Source: Neocallimastix lanati (nom. inval.)
Taxonomy: Eukaryota; Neocallimastigomycota; Neocallimastigomycetes; Neocallimastigales; Neocallimastigaceae
Direction of reading: 5' to 3'
DNA length: 60,000 nt
Assembly: GCA_016946835.1 (NCBI GenBank)
Contig: JACVTC010000071.1
Coordinates: 126,001-186,000, forward strand
Positions 11,501 to 25,479 of this stretch are shown here, one piece after another. The notes under the pieces were generated by a model. It did not search any database. It saw nothing but the letters and a program-made list of their open reading frames with translations, and had not been told where the DNA came from. A program made the position numbers and the translations under genes. The first letter of the stretch is position 1. Every line of letters starts with the position of its first letter.

Positions 11501-14500
11501 ATTAAATAAGTTACCATCATTTCCTGTGAATTTGGATCAATAATTGACATAGGTTTCTTCTCATTATTTAATTGATCTTTATTTTGAATTATATTATTAT
11601 TAATATTATTTAATATTGTATTATTTGTATCTCCTTGATTTTCTGTATTACCATCTTTTAAATCTTGACTATTTTCTTCAATATATTTCTTTTCCCAATT
11701 TATGATCAATTCCACCAATTCAACTGTTAATTGACGTGTTTCATACGCAGTATTTGGAGTTAGACCTAATTTTGTTAATGACATAATTATCTGAGGAATA
11801 AAATGCTTCCTACTACTATAAAAAAGCTCTGAATGATGAATTAAAAGTTGATATATTATCACTAATTGTGCAATATTTTGACTATCTTCTATTATAATTT
11901 TTCTTATCCATCTAACCCAAGTTGGAAATTTTGGATCATTTTGCTGACCAGGCAAACTAGTTATTCTTTTAGGTAATACTAAAATTAAAATATTTAAAGC
12001 CTGTTTTACTAAAATTCTTCCTTCTGGTTGATGAGCTCTTAGTAATGCAGCAAATATCTGAAAAACAATTTTTCCTGGAGTTTCAAATGCTTCAATAAAT
12101 CTTGCTAATGCAACATATGCTGTTTGTTTACATGTTATATCATCAACTTTAATTAAATTCCATTCTAATTTAATAATATCTTTTCGATAATTACAAATTG
12201 TTTGTGGAACATATTGAACAAGTAACGTTGTGAATTGAAGTAATTCAATTTTTAATGAATCATCTAATTTCATAACGGATTGCTCCAATAAAAACGGATC
12301 CCATAATTTCAAATGAATTTTTTCTATTATTTCATCATCTATTATATTTGAATTTTCAAGCTGAGTAAAGGATATATATAGCATTGGGTTTATTAAATAT
12401 TTAAATATCTGTATTTTTAAAATTTGAGGAGTAACTGTATCATCAAACAAATCTAAAAATTTATTTAATATTAATTTCTTTTGTTGATTAGTATATTTTA
12501 ATGCTACATCTTCCCATAAAAATTGTTTTAACAAATCATAATCTACTATACTTGAAAAACAAAATGCACGTATCATTGAAAAAATAATTTTTACATAATA
12601 ATCTGAATTATCTGAACTTTTATTTATACAATAATTAATCAAAATTTCCAAAATATAAATATTTTCCTGTAAATTATTATAAGATAAATCTTCTTCTTTT
12701 GTTATATTTAGAGTAATATATGGTGATTCCCATACTTTCAAAACTTCTTCAATTATAGTATTATTTTGAATTAGCCAATCTGGATGATTTTTACATAATA
12801 TATTAACAATCAATATCCCTTGATAATGTAAATCTTCTGAATTACTTTGATCTTTAACATCAAATGTCTTTTTAATTAAATCACTAGTATTATTAATAAT
12901 TTCCAGCCTTAACACTGATGCATATTCCGATTTTAAAATATCTATAAATAATCTACTAATGCTTGGATTACTTAGATTATTATAAAAGTATTCAATCGAC
13001 TTTGAAACATATTTATTTAAATATTTTAGCAAAGGTTTTCTAAATGGGCTAGATATTTTTCTCTTAAGTTTACTTTCAATATCAATAACAAATGTGATAA
13101 TATCTTCCAATAATATAAAAGCATTAGGAGGTAATTGGTAAAAAACATCAAGAATATGAACAATGATTTTAATTGATTCTACCTCTGAAAGTGGTTCATT
13201 TATATCATTTTCTTTAATAGCAATTTCTTCCCATGATTTCATATGTTCTATTAACTTCCGACCAATTTCAATTTTAAAATAATTATTTAATAATTCTAAT
13301 AATCTTTCTAGTCCTTCCAATCCTTGAACTGTTAAACTTTTATAATCTCCTAATTTTGCTAAAATTGGTTGCAATCCTACTTGTAATAATTCTTTTGGTA
13401 ATTTATTTTGTATTTGTAATACTTGTTTTAATCCTTTATTTGCAACTTCCACAACTTCTTTTGAATTTGAATATAATGATTTGAAAAAAACAGATATAAT
13501 TCTTTTTTTATTTGAAATATTACTTGGTTTATTTAATGCTGAATCTTCACAATTCAATGCAGTTGATAATAATTTAATACAGGTTACTCTTAATTTAACT
13601 AATGACGATGCATTTCTATGTATACCCTTACCAATTAAGGACTGATCTTCAGCATCAGCCAACGCTTGTGCTTCAGTTATTAATCTAGTTAAATCTTCAT
13701 TAAATTGCAATAAAGGTGGTCTCAATGATAAACAATACGTAACAGCATCTATATGACCAATTTGCATTGAAAATGGTAAAGTTCTTAAAGGTTTTGCAAA
13801 AATTGGTTTCAATAAATTATCTTTAACTTGGGATAATAAATCTGTTACTTCGTTGCCAGTTAAATCAGCTAATAATTGTAAAGATGACTGAACAGTCTTT
13901 CTCACTTCACTATTTGAATTTGTTAACTCAGACACTAATAATAAAATTAAATTTTTAAATTCCGATTGACGATCTTGTCCATCATCATTATCTCTATTAC
14001 AAACTTTTAATACATGTGATAATGTCTTTGTTGCTTCATCAATATTATTTGATGACATTTCTGGAGATGTATCTTTTAATACATATAATAATGATTTTAC
14101 GAATTCTAATTCATGATCTAACATCCATTTAGTTCCTAAATCTATTTCTGAGCATAATAATGATATTCCAAAACAACCTATTATTTAAAAATTAATTTAA
14201 AAAAGAAAAATTAATATATATATGAATTTTTTATATTTAATTTTCTGAACACTAACCTCCATTTTTATAATACCATTCCTGCTTAAAACAATATAAACAA
14301 AATCTCATTGATAACTTATGGAAAACTGGTAAACGAATTAATATTTCTTTATTGTCCCCTAGCAATGTTTTACATGTCTCATAAAATAATATAACAGCTT
14401 TCTGACCTACCACTCTCTTTTCCTTTTCTTCAGATGCTATAACATCAACAATAGCATCAACAAATGCATCAATTTGTGTTGAAAAAGGACTAAATTTTAC

Positions 14501-17500
14501 ATCTAACGATGAAATCTTTGTATATTGAATATTAAATTTTGATCTTGCTAACATTATTTCTTCTATATGTAAAATTGCGAAATGAATACACATGTTCTTA
14601 CATAATTCAGTAACTTCTTTATCCTCGAAACCTTTTTGTGATGCTAATGAATATAAACAATATAATACTTTCTTAACAGCAATATAAGATGGCTCAATTT
14701 GAACCTTTGTTTTTTCCCTAATTCTATCTACTAATAATTCATAATCTTCCTCTTCCATTATTTGAATATCAGTAAAATTACCATTTGAATGAACATATTT
14801 ATTTAATAATGAAGATAATTCTGAACTTCCCGTCTCTATATTAAACAATAATGGGATGCACGATTTTATAAATTGATACATTTGTTCTTTATAAAATAAT
14901 GTATTATGTGTTAAATTTTTATCAATTAATCTTTCAACAACTAATAAACATGGTTCTAAATCAAACATATGTATCATATTTTCTGAATTTGAAGTTAATC
15001 CAATATTTATTAATGCATTATCACGTTTATAATAATTGAGTTCTGATGGAACGCGTAACATTCTTCGATTTCTTCCACCCAATTTACCTAAAATTCTAAG
15101 TGTCGTATGACTATGAATTGCATTATATGGATGTGGTCTTAAATGTTTCCATAATGCATCCATTAAATCGTTTATTACAGGATTCATTATAGGATCAAGA
15201 AATTCTTGTGTTAGATTATCAATGCATAATTCCAATGTTCTTAATCCTTGACTTACTAATTCTGGACCTGCTTTTAATGCAATAACTAAAGGCTTCATTA
15301 AATAAGATAAATACGGAATAAGAACACTTAATCTCACAGGGACTGTCAAACATAATTCAACAAATAATTCTTTCATGTGTTGTTTATGGGTATTAGCCAA
15401 TAAATTATTCAAACTTTCTAAAAGAATACAAAGTATTGGAAAAACTTCTTCGTACAGTTGATCAAATTTTCCACCACCTATACTTCTAAACAAGGAACGT
15501 AAAAGAGTAAAATAATTCAATGGATTGTGCGCTTTGGATGAAAATTCTAAGGATTTCATTATAAGGGTTTGTAAGTGCGGTTTTAATATTTTTTCATTTG
15601 TTGTAGGAAATAATGATATTGACATAAATAAAAATTTAAATAATCTAATTAAAACAAAACAATTTAATTCTTTATCTTCTTTTAATTCTTCTAATTTTTC
15701 CATCAAAAAATTCAATAATATACTTGCAAAATTTGAAGATATAGTTTGCTTTGCTAAGAACGCTTGCGATATTATAACTAAATTTGGATCAATAAGTATT
15801 TGCTCATAAAAGAATGATATTTGTGAAGACAATACTTCCTGAAATATATATGGTTCAATTGTAATAAATAATGCAGAAAAACAATCAAGCATTTCCTTTC
15901 CATCTTTTGGTAAATTTGGTTGAATAAATGCCGCTTGCTTTTGATTATCATTACCTTTTTTTATTTGACCTTCTTCATTAAAGTTATTTAAATTATACAT
16001 ATTGAAGCATTTTAAGCCTTCTCTAAAAATACGTATTAGTATCTCTATTTCATCTTCGTTAAATTCAGATCTACTAATTTGACGTTTTTCAGTCTCACTT
16101 GATTCAGTTTTTACAACTGATAAAGAACAATTTTTAATTTCAACCACTGCTATCTTACATCCATTCATTAAATATTTCAATAAAAACCTTATTTCTATAA
16201 TTGTTTTTATATAAATAATAGTAATCAAATTTATATTAATATTCATACAATTTTATAAAACAAAATGTATAACTTATTTTTATTATAAATAATATATCAT
16301 ATAATTAATTACAAGTACCTTTTATTAGATCTTGTGATGATTCAAAAGGTCCTATACAAGATCTTATTGGATGTGCATATTCTAAGTCCAAATATCCTTT
16401 TGGAGGATTAACATCTGCGAAATTCTCAGATTTTTGTAATGATTGTTCTTTTTGAGTGTTATAATGTTTTATTATAATAGGAAATGCAGTATTAATACTT
16501 AATATTTTTTTAGAAAATGTATCCAAAAGCTTTAAAAGTAACTTTCTTGCTATTATTTATTGAAAAATTAAAATTAAATTAATAATTTTTTCACATTCTA
16601 TTTAAACCTAATAAAAAATATACCTTCTGCTTTATCCTTCAACTTTACAATTTCCTCTATCAAATTTACCAATAATTTCACACACATTGTTTGGATATTT
16701 GGAGATATTCTTTGATCATGAAGATTTCTTGAATATATATATATTGTTTTTGATAATTGTTCTTTCGATAATTCTGATCTTACATTATGTAATAAATCTG
16801 CTAAAATACTATAAGCCAGAGACCTTTTTATTTGTAAAAAATTTATACAATGTTAAATTATGTCATATTATTTTACAATATATTGTATTATTTACAATAT
16901 TTAATCTCGTTTTCCTAAATTATATACCTTAATGTTTCTTTTGATGTTATTCCTGTACCAATAAAGATATCTTCATTTAAAAGACTATCTATATTTTTTA
17001 TAAAAGCAAATTTATATTTTGTATACCAAATATGTCTAGTTGCAACAAGTAATTCCTAAAAATTTAAGTATATTATTTTATTACTTAATAATTTAAACAT
17101 TATTAATGATTAAATATTAAAATATTTTCTTAAAATAACTTTATACTTTTCTAATTCCTGATGCATCCGGTGGGCAATCTTTCATTAGCTGAATTACTGA
17201 TGTAGCTATTCGATCCTGATATGGTTCAGCTGCAGAAAGAAATCCTCTCATCATATAAGCTACAAATGATAATGTCTTTTATAATTAATTTATTTAAATA
17301 TAATTAATAAAAAAAATCAACAAAATTAAATTTTAATTATAAATACCTTAACTTGCAATGCTTTTAAATCAAGATATGCCATTCTATTTTTAATTTTTGA
17401 ACTAACACCAATAAATATTTCACCTTTTTTTTTTGCATTTTCATGTTCTTGCTTTTGTGCTTCTGGTTGTAATTCTAAACACTATTAAAATATTTAAAAA

Positions 17501-18558
17501 TTAATAAATTAAACTTAATATATTTATATTCATTACATTATATTTACCTCTATAACTAATGGCATAAACGAATCTACATTGTTTTTAAAAATTTTCTTAT
17601 GTAATTGAAACAAAAGAACAATAATAATAGGACATTCTTTCAAGATCTTAAAACTATACATACTTTTTGCTAATTCATTATTTGTATTTGTTGGTATTTC
17701 ATTTTCTGATGCAGTTGTCTATTAAAATTTCGAATATTAATAAAAAGCATTTTAATCATCATTATTATCAAAGTCTATTGAAATGTAAAATACTTACTGA
17801 TTGCTGATTATCTCCAAATGTATTTTTAACTGTCTCTTTAATATTTCCATACATCTCTTTAACTATTTCAAAAAAACTTTCAACATATTTTTCTAAATTA
17901 TTTTTATAATTTTTATGAAGATCAACTATAATCTTTACACAAATTGTTCCATTTTCCTCATTATCATTTTTTAATAGATCTAACAAAATTTCCATTAATT
18001 TCGGAACATATTCTTGCAATGCTTCTGTATGTGGTATTCTTTGTACAATTTCCAAAACAGCATTTCTTAATTTCTTGATAAAATTAATAAAAAATAAAAA
18101 CGATTAAATTAACAAATGTGTTATCATCATCATTATTATTATTTAATAAATATAATTATAATTTATAAACATATATTATTATATTATTATGTATATTAAC
18201 TTGATGAGGATGTATACTAGTAAAAGATGGTTGCGTTTGAGTTAAAATTGAAAAAAAAAATTGGAAAAAATAAATTTAAAAAACGCGTATACTCCACTGC
18301 TTGTATTGTTTCTATTGAATCTTTAATTTCATTTAATATTGTAATTTTTACTTTTATATCTTTTTATATTTTTTTTATTCATTTTATTTTAATTTAATTA
18401 TTTATAAATATTTAAAACAAAATAAATATATAAGTATAATTTTTTCTTTACTTAACTTATTATTTTTAATTATACTAATTTTTACCTATATTTTGATCAT
18501 TTAATCTTGTAGCAATGGTTGCAAGATCCATTTTCTTACTAAAATTTTGATAATCCAT
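5584..18558 (-). CDS. TRA1: Tra1/TRRAP, PIKK-family pseudokinase scaffold of SAGA and NuA4
   Basis: Sixteen exons, all with GT-AG borders: 18558-18486, 18359-18201, 18073-17798, 17718-17548, 17481-17347, 17275-17147, 17055-16928, 16823-16624, 16549-16319, 16194-14257, 14177-7108, 6985-6905, 6772-6595, 6491-6340, 6239-6060 and 5931-5584. The product is about 3815 aa, the usual TRRAP/Tra1 length (3750-3860). HEAT-type helices fill the first ~2600 residues, with TRRAP signatures such as TLRSLAYSILADL, LFRSIGGGKFDQL and KQHMKELFVELCLTVPVRL. The FAT domain covers roughly 2600-3150 and the PI3K-like domain roughly 3330-3700 (RRLSLRGHDGSSHSF, FRKQFTHQMA-type core). The FATC end is ...DITWMPYY. As in all TRRAP proteins the catalytic kinase motifs are absent. 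In other organisms it recruits SAGA and NuA4 to activators. Exon 2 contains one extra base (see findings). The last exon carries a ~75-residue N/S/K/D-rich insert before FATC. Confidence 0.95.
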
Positions 18559-21500
18559 CTTAATATTTTATTTGTTTCATCATAAATTTTAATAATATAT
18601 ATAATAAAAAAAAAAAAAAAAAAAAAGCTAATATTAATATAATTTAATTCAATAATCAAAAATTTAAAATTTAAAATTTTAAAATGTTAAATTGTATATA
18701 ATTATTAATGATTACCTTTAATTTTACTTTTTTTTTTTTTTTTTTTTATTATTATAATAAAATTATAATTATTTATTAATATTGAAACTTAGGGAACTTT
18801 GAGTTAAAATTGTTAACTTTTATAATCTTTTAATAATAATTTTTAATATAATTAAAATTTTATATTTATTAAAAGAGTAACCATTTTTAATAGTTAAAAA
18901 TAATAAAATAGTAGTACATAATTATATATTACAAAAAGAATTAAGATTAAATATAATTAAATAAAATAAAGGTTATAATTATATTTTTTATGTTTTTATT
19001 TTTATTTTTATTTAGATAATTGTACTCTTTCTATAATTTAATTACAAATCTTTAATTATTTTTAAAAAATAATTTAATTACAAATCTTTAATTATTTTTA
19101 AAAAATAATTTAATTAAAAATCTTTAATTATTTTTAAAAAATAATTTAATTACAAATCTTTAATTATTTTTAAAAAATAATTTAATTACAATTCTTTAAT
19201 TATTTTTAAAAAATAATTTAATTACAATTCTTCTATTATTTTTAAAAAATAATTTAATTACAAATCTTTAATTATTTTTAAAAAACTATTAATTACTTTG
19301 TAAAATTTTTTTACTACTACATATATTATACTTTTCACATTAATTTATAAAATTTATAGTTTCTTTTTTAATTTTAATACAACTTAAAATTTATATATTT
19401 CTATAAAATTTTAATTTTAAATAAATAAATGGAAACTTTGATTGACTGATTATATTTATTTAAATTATTAAAAAAAAATATATATATATATTTAATAAAT
19501 GCTATTTTTCTTTATTTTAGATATTCATTAATATAAAATAGTAAATTATTTTCATATCATAACTTATATATCATTAATATTGTTTAGGCATTATTCAAAT
19601 CATTTTTTTGTAGCATAATAATATGATAATAATAAAATATTAATAATTTTATATATTTTAATTTATAATTACTATATATTCACTTTTTTTTTTTTTTTAT
19701 TTTTTTTTTTTTAAAAACTTTTTAATCTCCTGGTTTACCATATTAAAGTATACCATATTTCAATTAATAAACTAAATATATCAGTATTATTCATATATTA
19801 ATAAATTAATAATAAGTTATCATTGACTTCAATATAACATAATTCTATAATATTCCGTTTTTTCAAGAGGAATCCACCTATTAATAAAAAAAAAAAATGT
19901 TTTTATCCATTAGATAGATTCAATTTATTAAAGTCAATATTTTTCAAAATATTATAACAATAAATAATATTTAAATGCAGTATTCAAATAAATAATTTTA
20001 TATAATTTATATTAAAGCATTTAGTGATAACTTATTTCGATATATTAGTTATATAAGTCATATATCTTATTATTGATGTATTATTATTTTTTCCACTTTA
20101 TTATATAAAATAATACAATATAATATTAATTATATTTATTTCAATTAATAGTATTTTTTATCTTCACCTTTTTTTATAACTTGATAGTAAATCTTTATGA
20201 TTTGCTTTTTCTTTCCATAAATATAATAATATTTTAGATTTTTTCTATAAATCTCTTAATAGTATATCCACATTAGATTCATCATTTTTTTATTTCCAAT
20301 AATATATTTAAAGCTTCTTATTTCATTTTTCTATTAAATCTTTTTTTTTATATCATGTATATCCATATGTAATTTTTCTTATATAACAATCATTACAATC
20401 AAAGATTTTTCATAAACAAACATTTATATATCTTATTTCCATTATATATACTCTCAAACTATTTAATTGAATGACTTTAAATCAAAAAACATTATTTCTT
20501 CCATATTTTACTTATTAAATTAATATTTCATTATATTATAATTATTATAATATTACAATATAATAAATAACATTTATTATTTATATTGTTAATTTCTTTT
20601 TAAATATATTCTGGTATAACTTTTCGCATTGTTTTTTAAGAAGTAATTAAATAATTTTAATATACATTAATTTATTCCTTATTAAATTTTTATATTCATA
20701 TCATCAGCTTGATTTTTTTATATGAACTTTATCAAATGAATCTCAATATTTAAATGATATATATATAGTAATAATATATTTTAAAAAAAAAAAAAACTCA
20801 CATATATCTTAATTTATTATCTATTATTATATTCACTATATATTTATAATTAAAAATGATAAAGTGAAGTTAATAATTATTTATTTTATTCGGAGTTATA
20901 ATAGAATATCTAGTATTTTTAATTAAAATTTTATACTGATTGGGTTATTGAATAAAAATTTATATTTAATAAATAAATACATTTTTTTCGAAATTTTTTA
21001 ATTTTATATTAGATTAGAATCAATAAAAGAATTTAAATATTAATAAAAATAAATAAAGATTAGTAGTAATTTTTGATTTGAATTTAAAATTTTCTATATC
21101 TTTAAAATTTTATATTCAATAAACATAAATTAGTTTTAATAATTTTTATAATTATAATGAAAAATAAAAAATAAATAATAATTAATTTTTAAATTATTGC
21201 TTTTTAAAAGTATATAAAATTAGAGCAATTATTAAATCAGTAAAAATGAAATATTTATATTGTTTATATTATAATATAAAAACAAACATATTATTATTGC
21301 ACATAACATCTTTTAACAAATGATATATAAATGAATGAACAAAAAAATAAATAAATAGATAAATAGATAAATAAATTATAATAAATAATTATATAATAAA
21401 CATACAAAAAAAAAAAAAAAAAAAAAAATAAATAAATAGGTAAATAAAAAACTTTATTTATAATAATAATGAATTATATATTAACACTTTTTTTTCATTT

Positions 21501-21885
21501 AATCATTTGTTAAAAATCAATATTAAGATACATTATTAATACATTTATTTCTTATATTCTAACATTATTATTCCATAAAATAAGATTTTTAAAGTTCGAA
21601 AATAAATAAATCAAAGTACTTATAATATTTACTATATAAATATTTATAGCAATTCCGATAATTTGAATTAATAAAAAAATAATTATAGTTAAAATTTAAA
21701 TATAATATATTTATTTATTTCTAAATAAAATATTTTTAAAAAAAATAGTTCTCTTCATATTTTTCATTTATATAAACAAAATAGGAAATTTTCTGTTAAG
21801 TTATGTTTTAAAATAATATATATATATATTAATAAACAAATAAAAGTAAAGTTGTTTTTTTTTTTTTTTTTAAAAAAAAGGAAGT
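18559..21885. other. 3.3-kb AT desert between the divergent Tra1 and EFHC genes
   Basis: The two flanking genes are transcribed away from each other, so both promoters lie in this interval. No reading frame with protein-like composition was found on either strand. It holds long A and T runs (for example about 18603-18626, 18729-18747 and 21411-21428), the 36-bp minisatellite at 19033-19284 and short GATA/AAAT repeats near 21340-21440. No promoter element could be assigned with confidence. Confidence 0.6.
19033..19284. repeat. 36-bp minisatellite, 7 copies
   Basis: Seven head-to-tail units start at 19033, 19069, 19105, 19141, 19177, 19213 and 19249. Each begins ATAATTTAATTACAAATC and ends in TTTTTAAAAA. 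Copies differ by only one or two bases (for example ACAATTC for ACAAATC). Each junction forms a near-perfect palindrome around TTTTTAAAAAA (AATTATTTTT/AAAAAATAATT). There are no spacers between units and no associated genes, so it is not a CRISPR array. Confidence 0.92.
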
Positions 21886-24635
21886 ATGGAGGAAAAACAG
21901 ACAGATGATAGCACCAATAAAATTCAACATTTACCATTTCTTCCTGGAAATGTTTTTGAGGATATAACTGTATTTATTTATTATTTAATTTAAATACATA
22001 TCAAATGAAATATTAAAACAATTATTAAATTATATTAAAATAATAAAATTCATTTTAGAAAACAGATTTTCGAAGATCGCAGTCGTTATGGTATAATAAT
22101 GGCTATATGACTTCAAGAAATTTAAAACAAGGATTAGGGGGTGATCCATTACCAGTTGAAGCTGAGTTATCAGCCGAAGAACTTTTAAAGGAAATTAATA
22201 ATAATCCATATATTATTTATACTCATAAAAATAAAGAATTTTGTCCATATAAAAAAGATGGAATAAATGGTTATAATGAACTTCTTCAAGTACAAAATGA
22301 ACCTCAACCATACAAAATACCTTCATATATTGCGTATGATAAAATGGTAATATATTAAATTTCTTATTAAATTATTTAATATATTATTTAAATTATTTAT
22401 ATAAATATGTTTTAATTTGTAATAAAATAGGTTCTTAGATTTTTTGGTTATTATAAAGAATCAACATATCAGTCATCTGAACAATATCATTTACGTCAAG
22501 TTGTTATATATTATTATTTAGAAGATAATACAATGAGAGTTAATGAACCACAAATAGAAAATAGTGGAATTCCACAAGGTGTTCTTATAAGTAGACAAAA
22601 AATTCCAAAATCAAGTAGTGAATTCTATACACCAAAAGATCTTAATATTGGAATAAATGTTCAATTTTATGCGAAAACAATTAGAATTGTTGACTGTGAT
22701 GAATTTACAAAAGTAAATAACAAATTTCATCATTATAAACATACATTAAAGGTAATAATTAATAATAATCAATTTATTATTTAAAATAACATATTATAGA
22801 GATATTATAAGGAAGTTGAAAAAATAGATCTTAATCCAGCCGAAAAGATGCCGGAAGATCCATATCAATTAGAAAGAAACAAACCTTTAAGAATTAAAAG
22901 TGATGAACCAAGGAATTATCCATTGAAACATTTTCTTGAAAATGATCGTAAAGTATTAAGATTTTATTGTGTTTGGGATGATAGAAGTAATATGTTTGGT
23001 GATGTTCATGAATTTATAATTCATTATTATCTTGTTGATGACTGTGTGGAAGTTAGAGAAGTTCATAAACAAAATGATGGAAGAAACCCATTTCCTCTTC
23101 TTCTTAAAAAGCAACAATTACCAAAAATATTCACTGACATGAATGGTCAGAATTAATAATAAAAATTATTTTATAATAATAAATAAATATATTTATATAA
23201 TAACCAAATTTACATTTATTAAATAATTTTTAATATAGATATTGAATCAAGTGAAAAATATCATTGGTCTGATTTTAAAATTGGATCAGTAATAAATGTT
23301 TTAGGAAGAAAATGCTTAATGTAAACTTATTTATTCTTATTTTTTTCATTATAATGATATTTCAATATATACTTATAAAATAATATAATATAATTTAGTT
23401 ATGATTGTGATGAATATACGAGATATTACTTCATGGAGCATCTTGGAATGACCGCTGAAGAACTTAAGCCATATAATGTTCCAAGAGAAAAGTCTGCAGA
23501 AATTCCAAAACAAGTAATATAAAAAATATAAAAAATTAAAATTAAGTATATAATAGATTAATGAATATTATATTTACATAAAATAATGATAATAATTTAT
23601 TAAATAATTTAAAGGTTATTCCTCAATATAATGGATTTGGTTCAGAGGAAGATTCATTGGGTTCTGTAAAATATATTGTACTACAACCACCAAAAAAGAA
23701 TATCATTAAAATGTTAGAAAATGATCATATTGTATTAAGATTTGTTGCGAAAATGGTAATTTAATGTTATATAAACATTACTAAATATGTATAAATTTAA
23801 GATATTAAGAGAATTAAAATATATACAGGAATCAAAATACAAACAAAACCAAGATAGAAGATTTATATTAAGTTATCATGTAAATGATGATAAAATATCT
23901 ATTTATGAACCAATGCAAAGGTAGTTTTTATTAATGTTATATAAAATTTTGATATTTTAGTCTTTATTTAAAATTAAATAAAAATATATATATATTAATA
24001 ATATTTTAATATAGAAATTCTGGTATTGCAAGTGGATACTTTGCAAAAGTTTTTAAAAAGACAGCGGGAATTACTGGTGGAAAATATTTAGAAAGTAATT
24101 ATGTTAAAAAACCAAAAGAAAAAGCACAAGAAGAAGACGAAGAAGATATATTTAATAGTCAAAAATCAGCTGAACCAGTAGAGTATTATACAAGCAAAGA
24201 TTTATATGTTGGTGCTGTTATTAATATAAATAGTCAAATATTTACTTTAATTGATGCAGATGAATTTGTATTTAATTATATGGAATGTAAAAAAGATGAA
24301 TATCCTATGTCTAATATAAAAGTAATTCTCCCAAAAATTATGGGTAAATTTAGTACTGATGAAAAAGAAGATTTAAAGCAGAAGTTTCCGACAACTACTA
24401 TAATTAAAAGAGAAGATTTTATTGAAGCTGTTTCACCATTATTCTTAAAATACTTAACACCACATGTAAATATAATTAATATAAATTAATATATAAAGAT
24501 ATATTTAGGAGATAATTATTAATAATAACTTTTTTTTGTAATATTTAGGAAATTATTACACTTTCAAGATCTTGTGAAGGCAATGATCAAAAAGTTGATA
24601 TTGATAAAGTTATAAAAATAATAAATATATTATAA
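21886..24635 (+). CDS. EFHC2: EFHC1/2-type DM10-domain ciliary microtubule inner protein
   Basis: Ten exons: 21886-21969, 22059-22346, 22431-22751, 22800-23145, 23239-23320, 23399-23513, 23615-23755, 23829-23920, 24015-24465 and 24549-24635. Phases agree throughout, giving 668 aa (human EFHC1 640, EFHC2 749). The N-terminus LPFLPGNVF matches the family LPLLPGN start. Three DM10 domains follow. The first is around 120-225 (VLRFFGYYKES...IRIVDCDEFT). The second is around 265-420 (VLRFYCVWDDRSNMFGD...CLIYDCDEYTRYY). The third is around 450-600 (NGFGSEEDSLGS, RNSGIASGYF, FTLIDADEFVFNYME). A short C-terminus holds only an EF-hand-like remnant. The family lies inside doublet microtubules of cilia and flagella (Chlamydomonas Rib72). 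The donor after exon 4 is GTCAGA, a weak site; choosing it keeps the frame. EFHC1 versus EFHC2 is not resolved. Confidence 0.92.
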
Positions 24636-25479
24636 TATTAATATATGAAAAATATGAAATATATGAATATATTATATATTAGTTTTATAATTAATTTTTA
24701 TTATATTAAAAGTATTATATAACATTCAGTAGTTTTTGTATTTTTTTTTAAAATAAATGTAATAAACATAATAATATTAAAAATAAAAAATATATATATA
24801 AATTTATTGAATAAAAATATAATTTTTTATTTCAATTTTTTATATTAATATTGTTTCTAAGTCTATGATTTTTTTTGAAATCCACTAATGGAAATTATTT
24901 GATTATTATTTAAGTTTATTAGTAATGTATACTTTAATTCTTTTATGTAACTTTATATTTCTTGATTTCCATTTGTTAAATATTTGGTTGATAGATAAAT
25001 TTATCATTTTTCAATAAAAAAAATATCAAAGAAATATAATTAAACATCTGTTAATAAAATATAAAGAATTACATTTATATTTTTTCTTGTCTATTTAATT
25101 CATAATATTATAGTTAATATTATTTAATGTACTATTATAATTTTATTTATTATAATTTTATTTAGAAATTTTTATAATACAAAAACAGAATGTATGTTAT
25201 TATATATTTTATAGTGATATATTTAGTACATTATATGTTGTTAATTACTATTCATCTTTTTTTATTTAGCAAAATTTATAACATTTTGTATTATTAATAT
25301 ATTTATTTTGGTTTTCTAAATGCTATCATTTCTGTTAATTTTGAGTGAAATATTTTATGGTATTGAAAAACTTTATTAAAATTGTTTGTAATTAGCAAAT
25401 ATTAATATAAACATTGTTGTCAAAGATATGAATAATATAGAATCAAGTGTAAATATAAAAGTGACGTGGTGCCGATTAT
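24636..25479. other. AT-rich intergenic spacer
   Basis: Downstream of EFHC. Only A/T-rich sequence with short TATATA runs is seen and no frame looks like a protein. The EFHC 3' UTR and polyadenylation site must lie here, but AATAAA-like strings are too common in this composition to pick one. Confidence 0.5.

Noticed and set aside
19033-19284. Possible CRISPR array
   Set aside because: Units are contiguous with no unique spacers, and the genome is eukaryotic.
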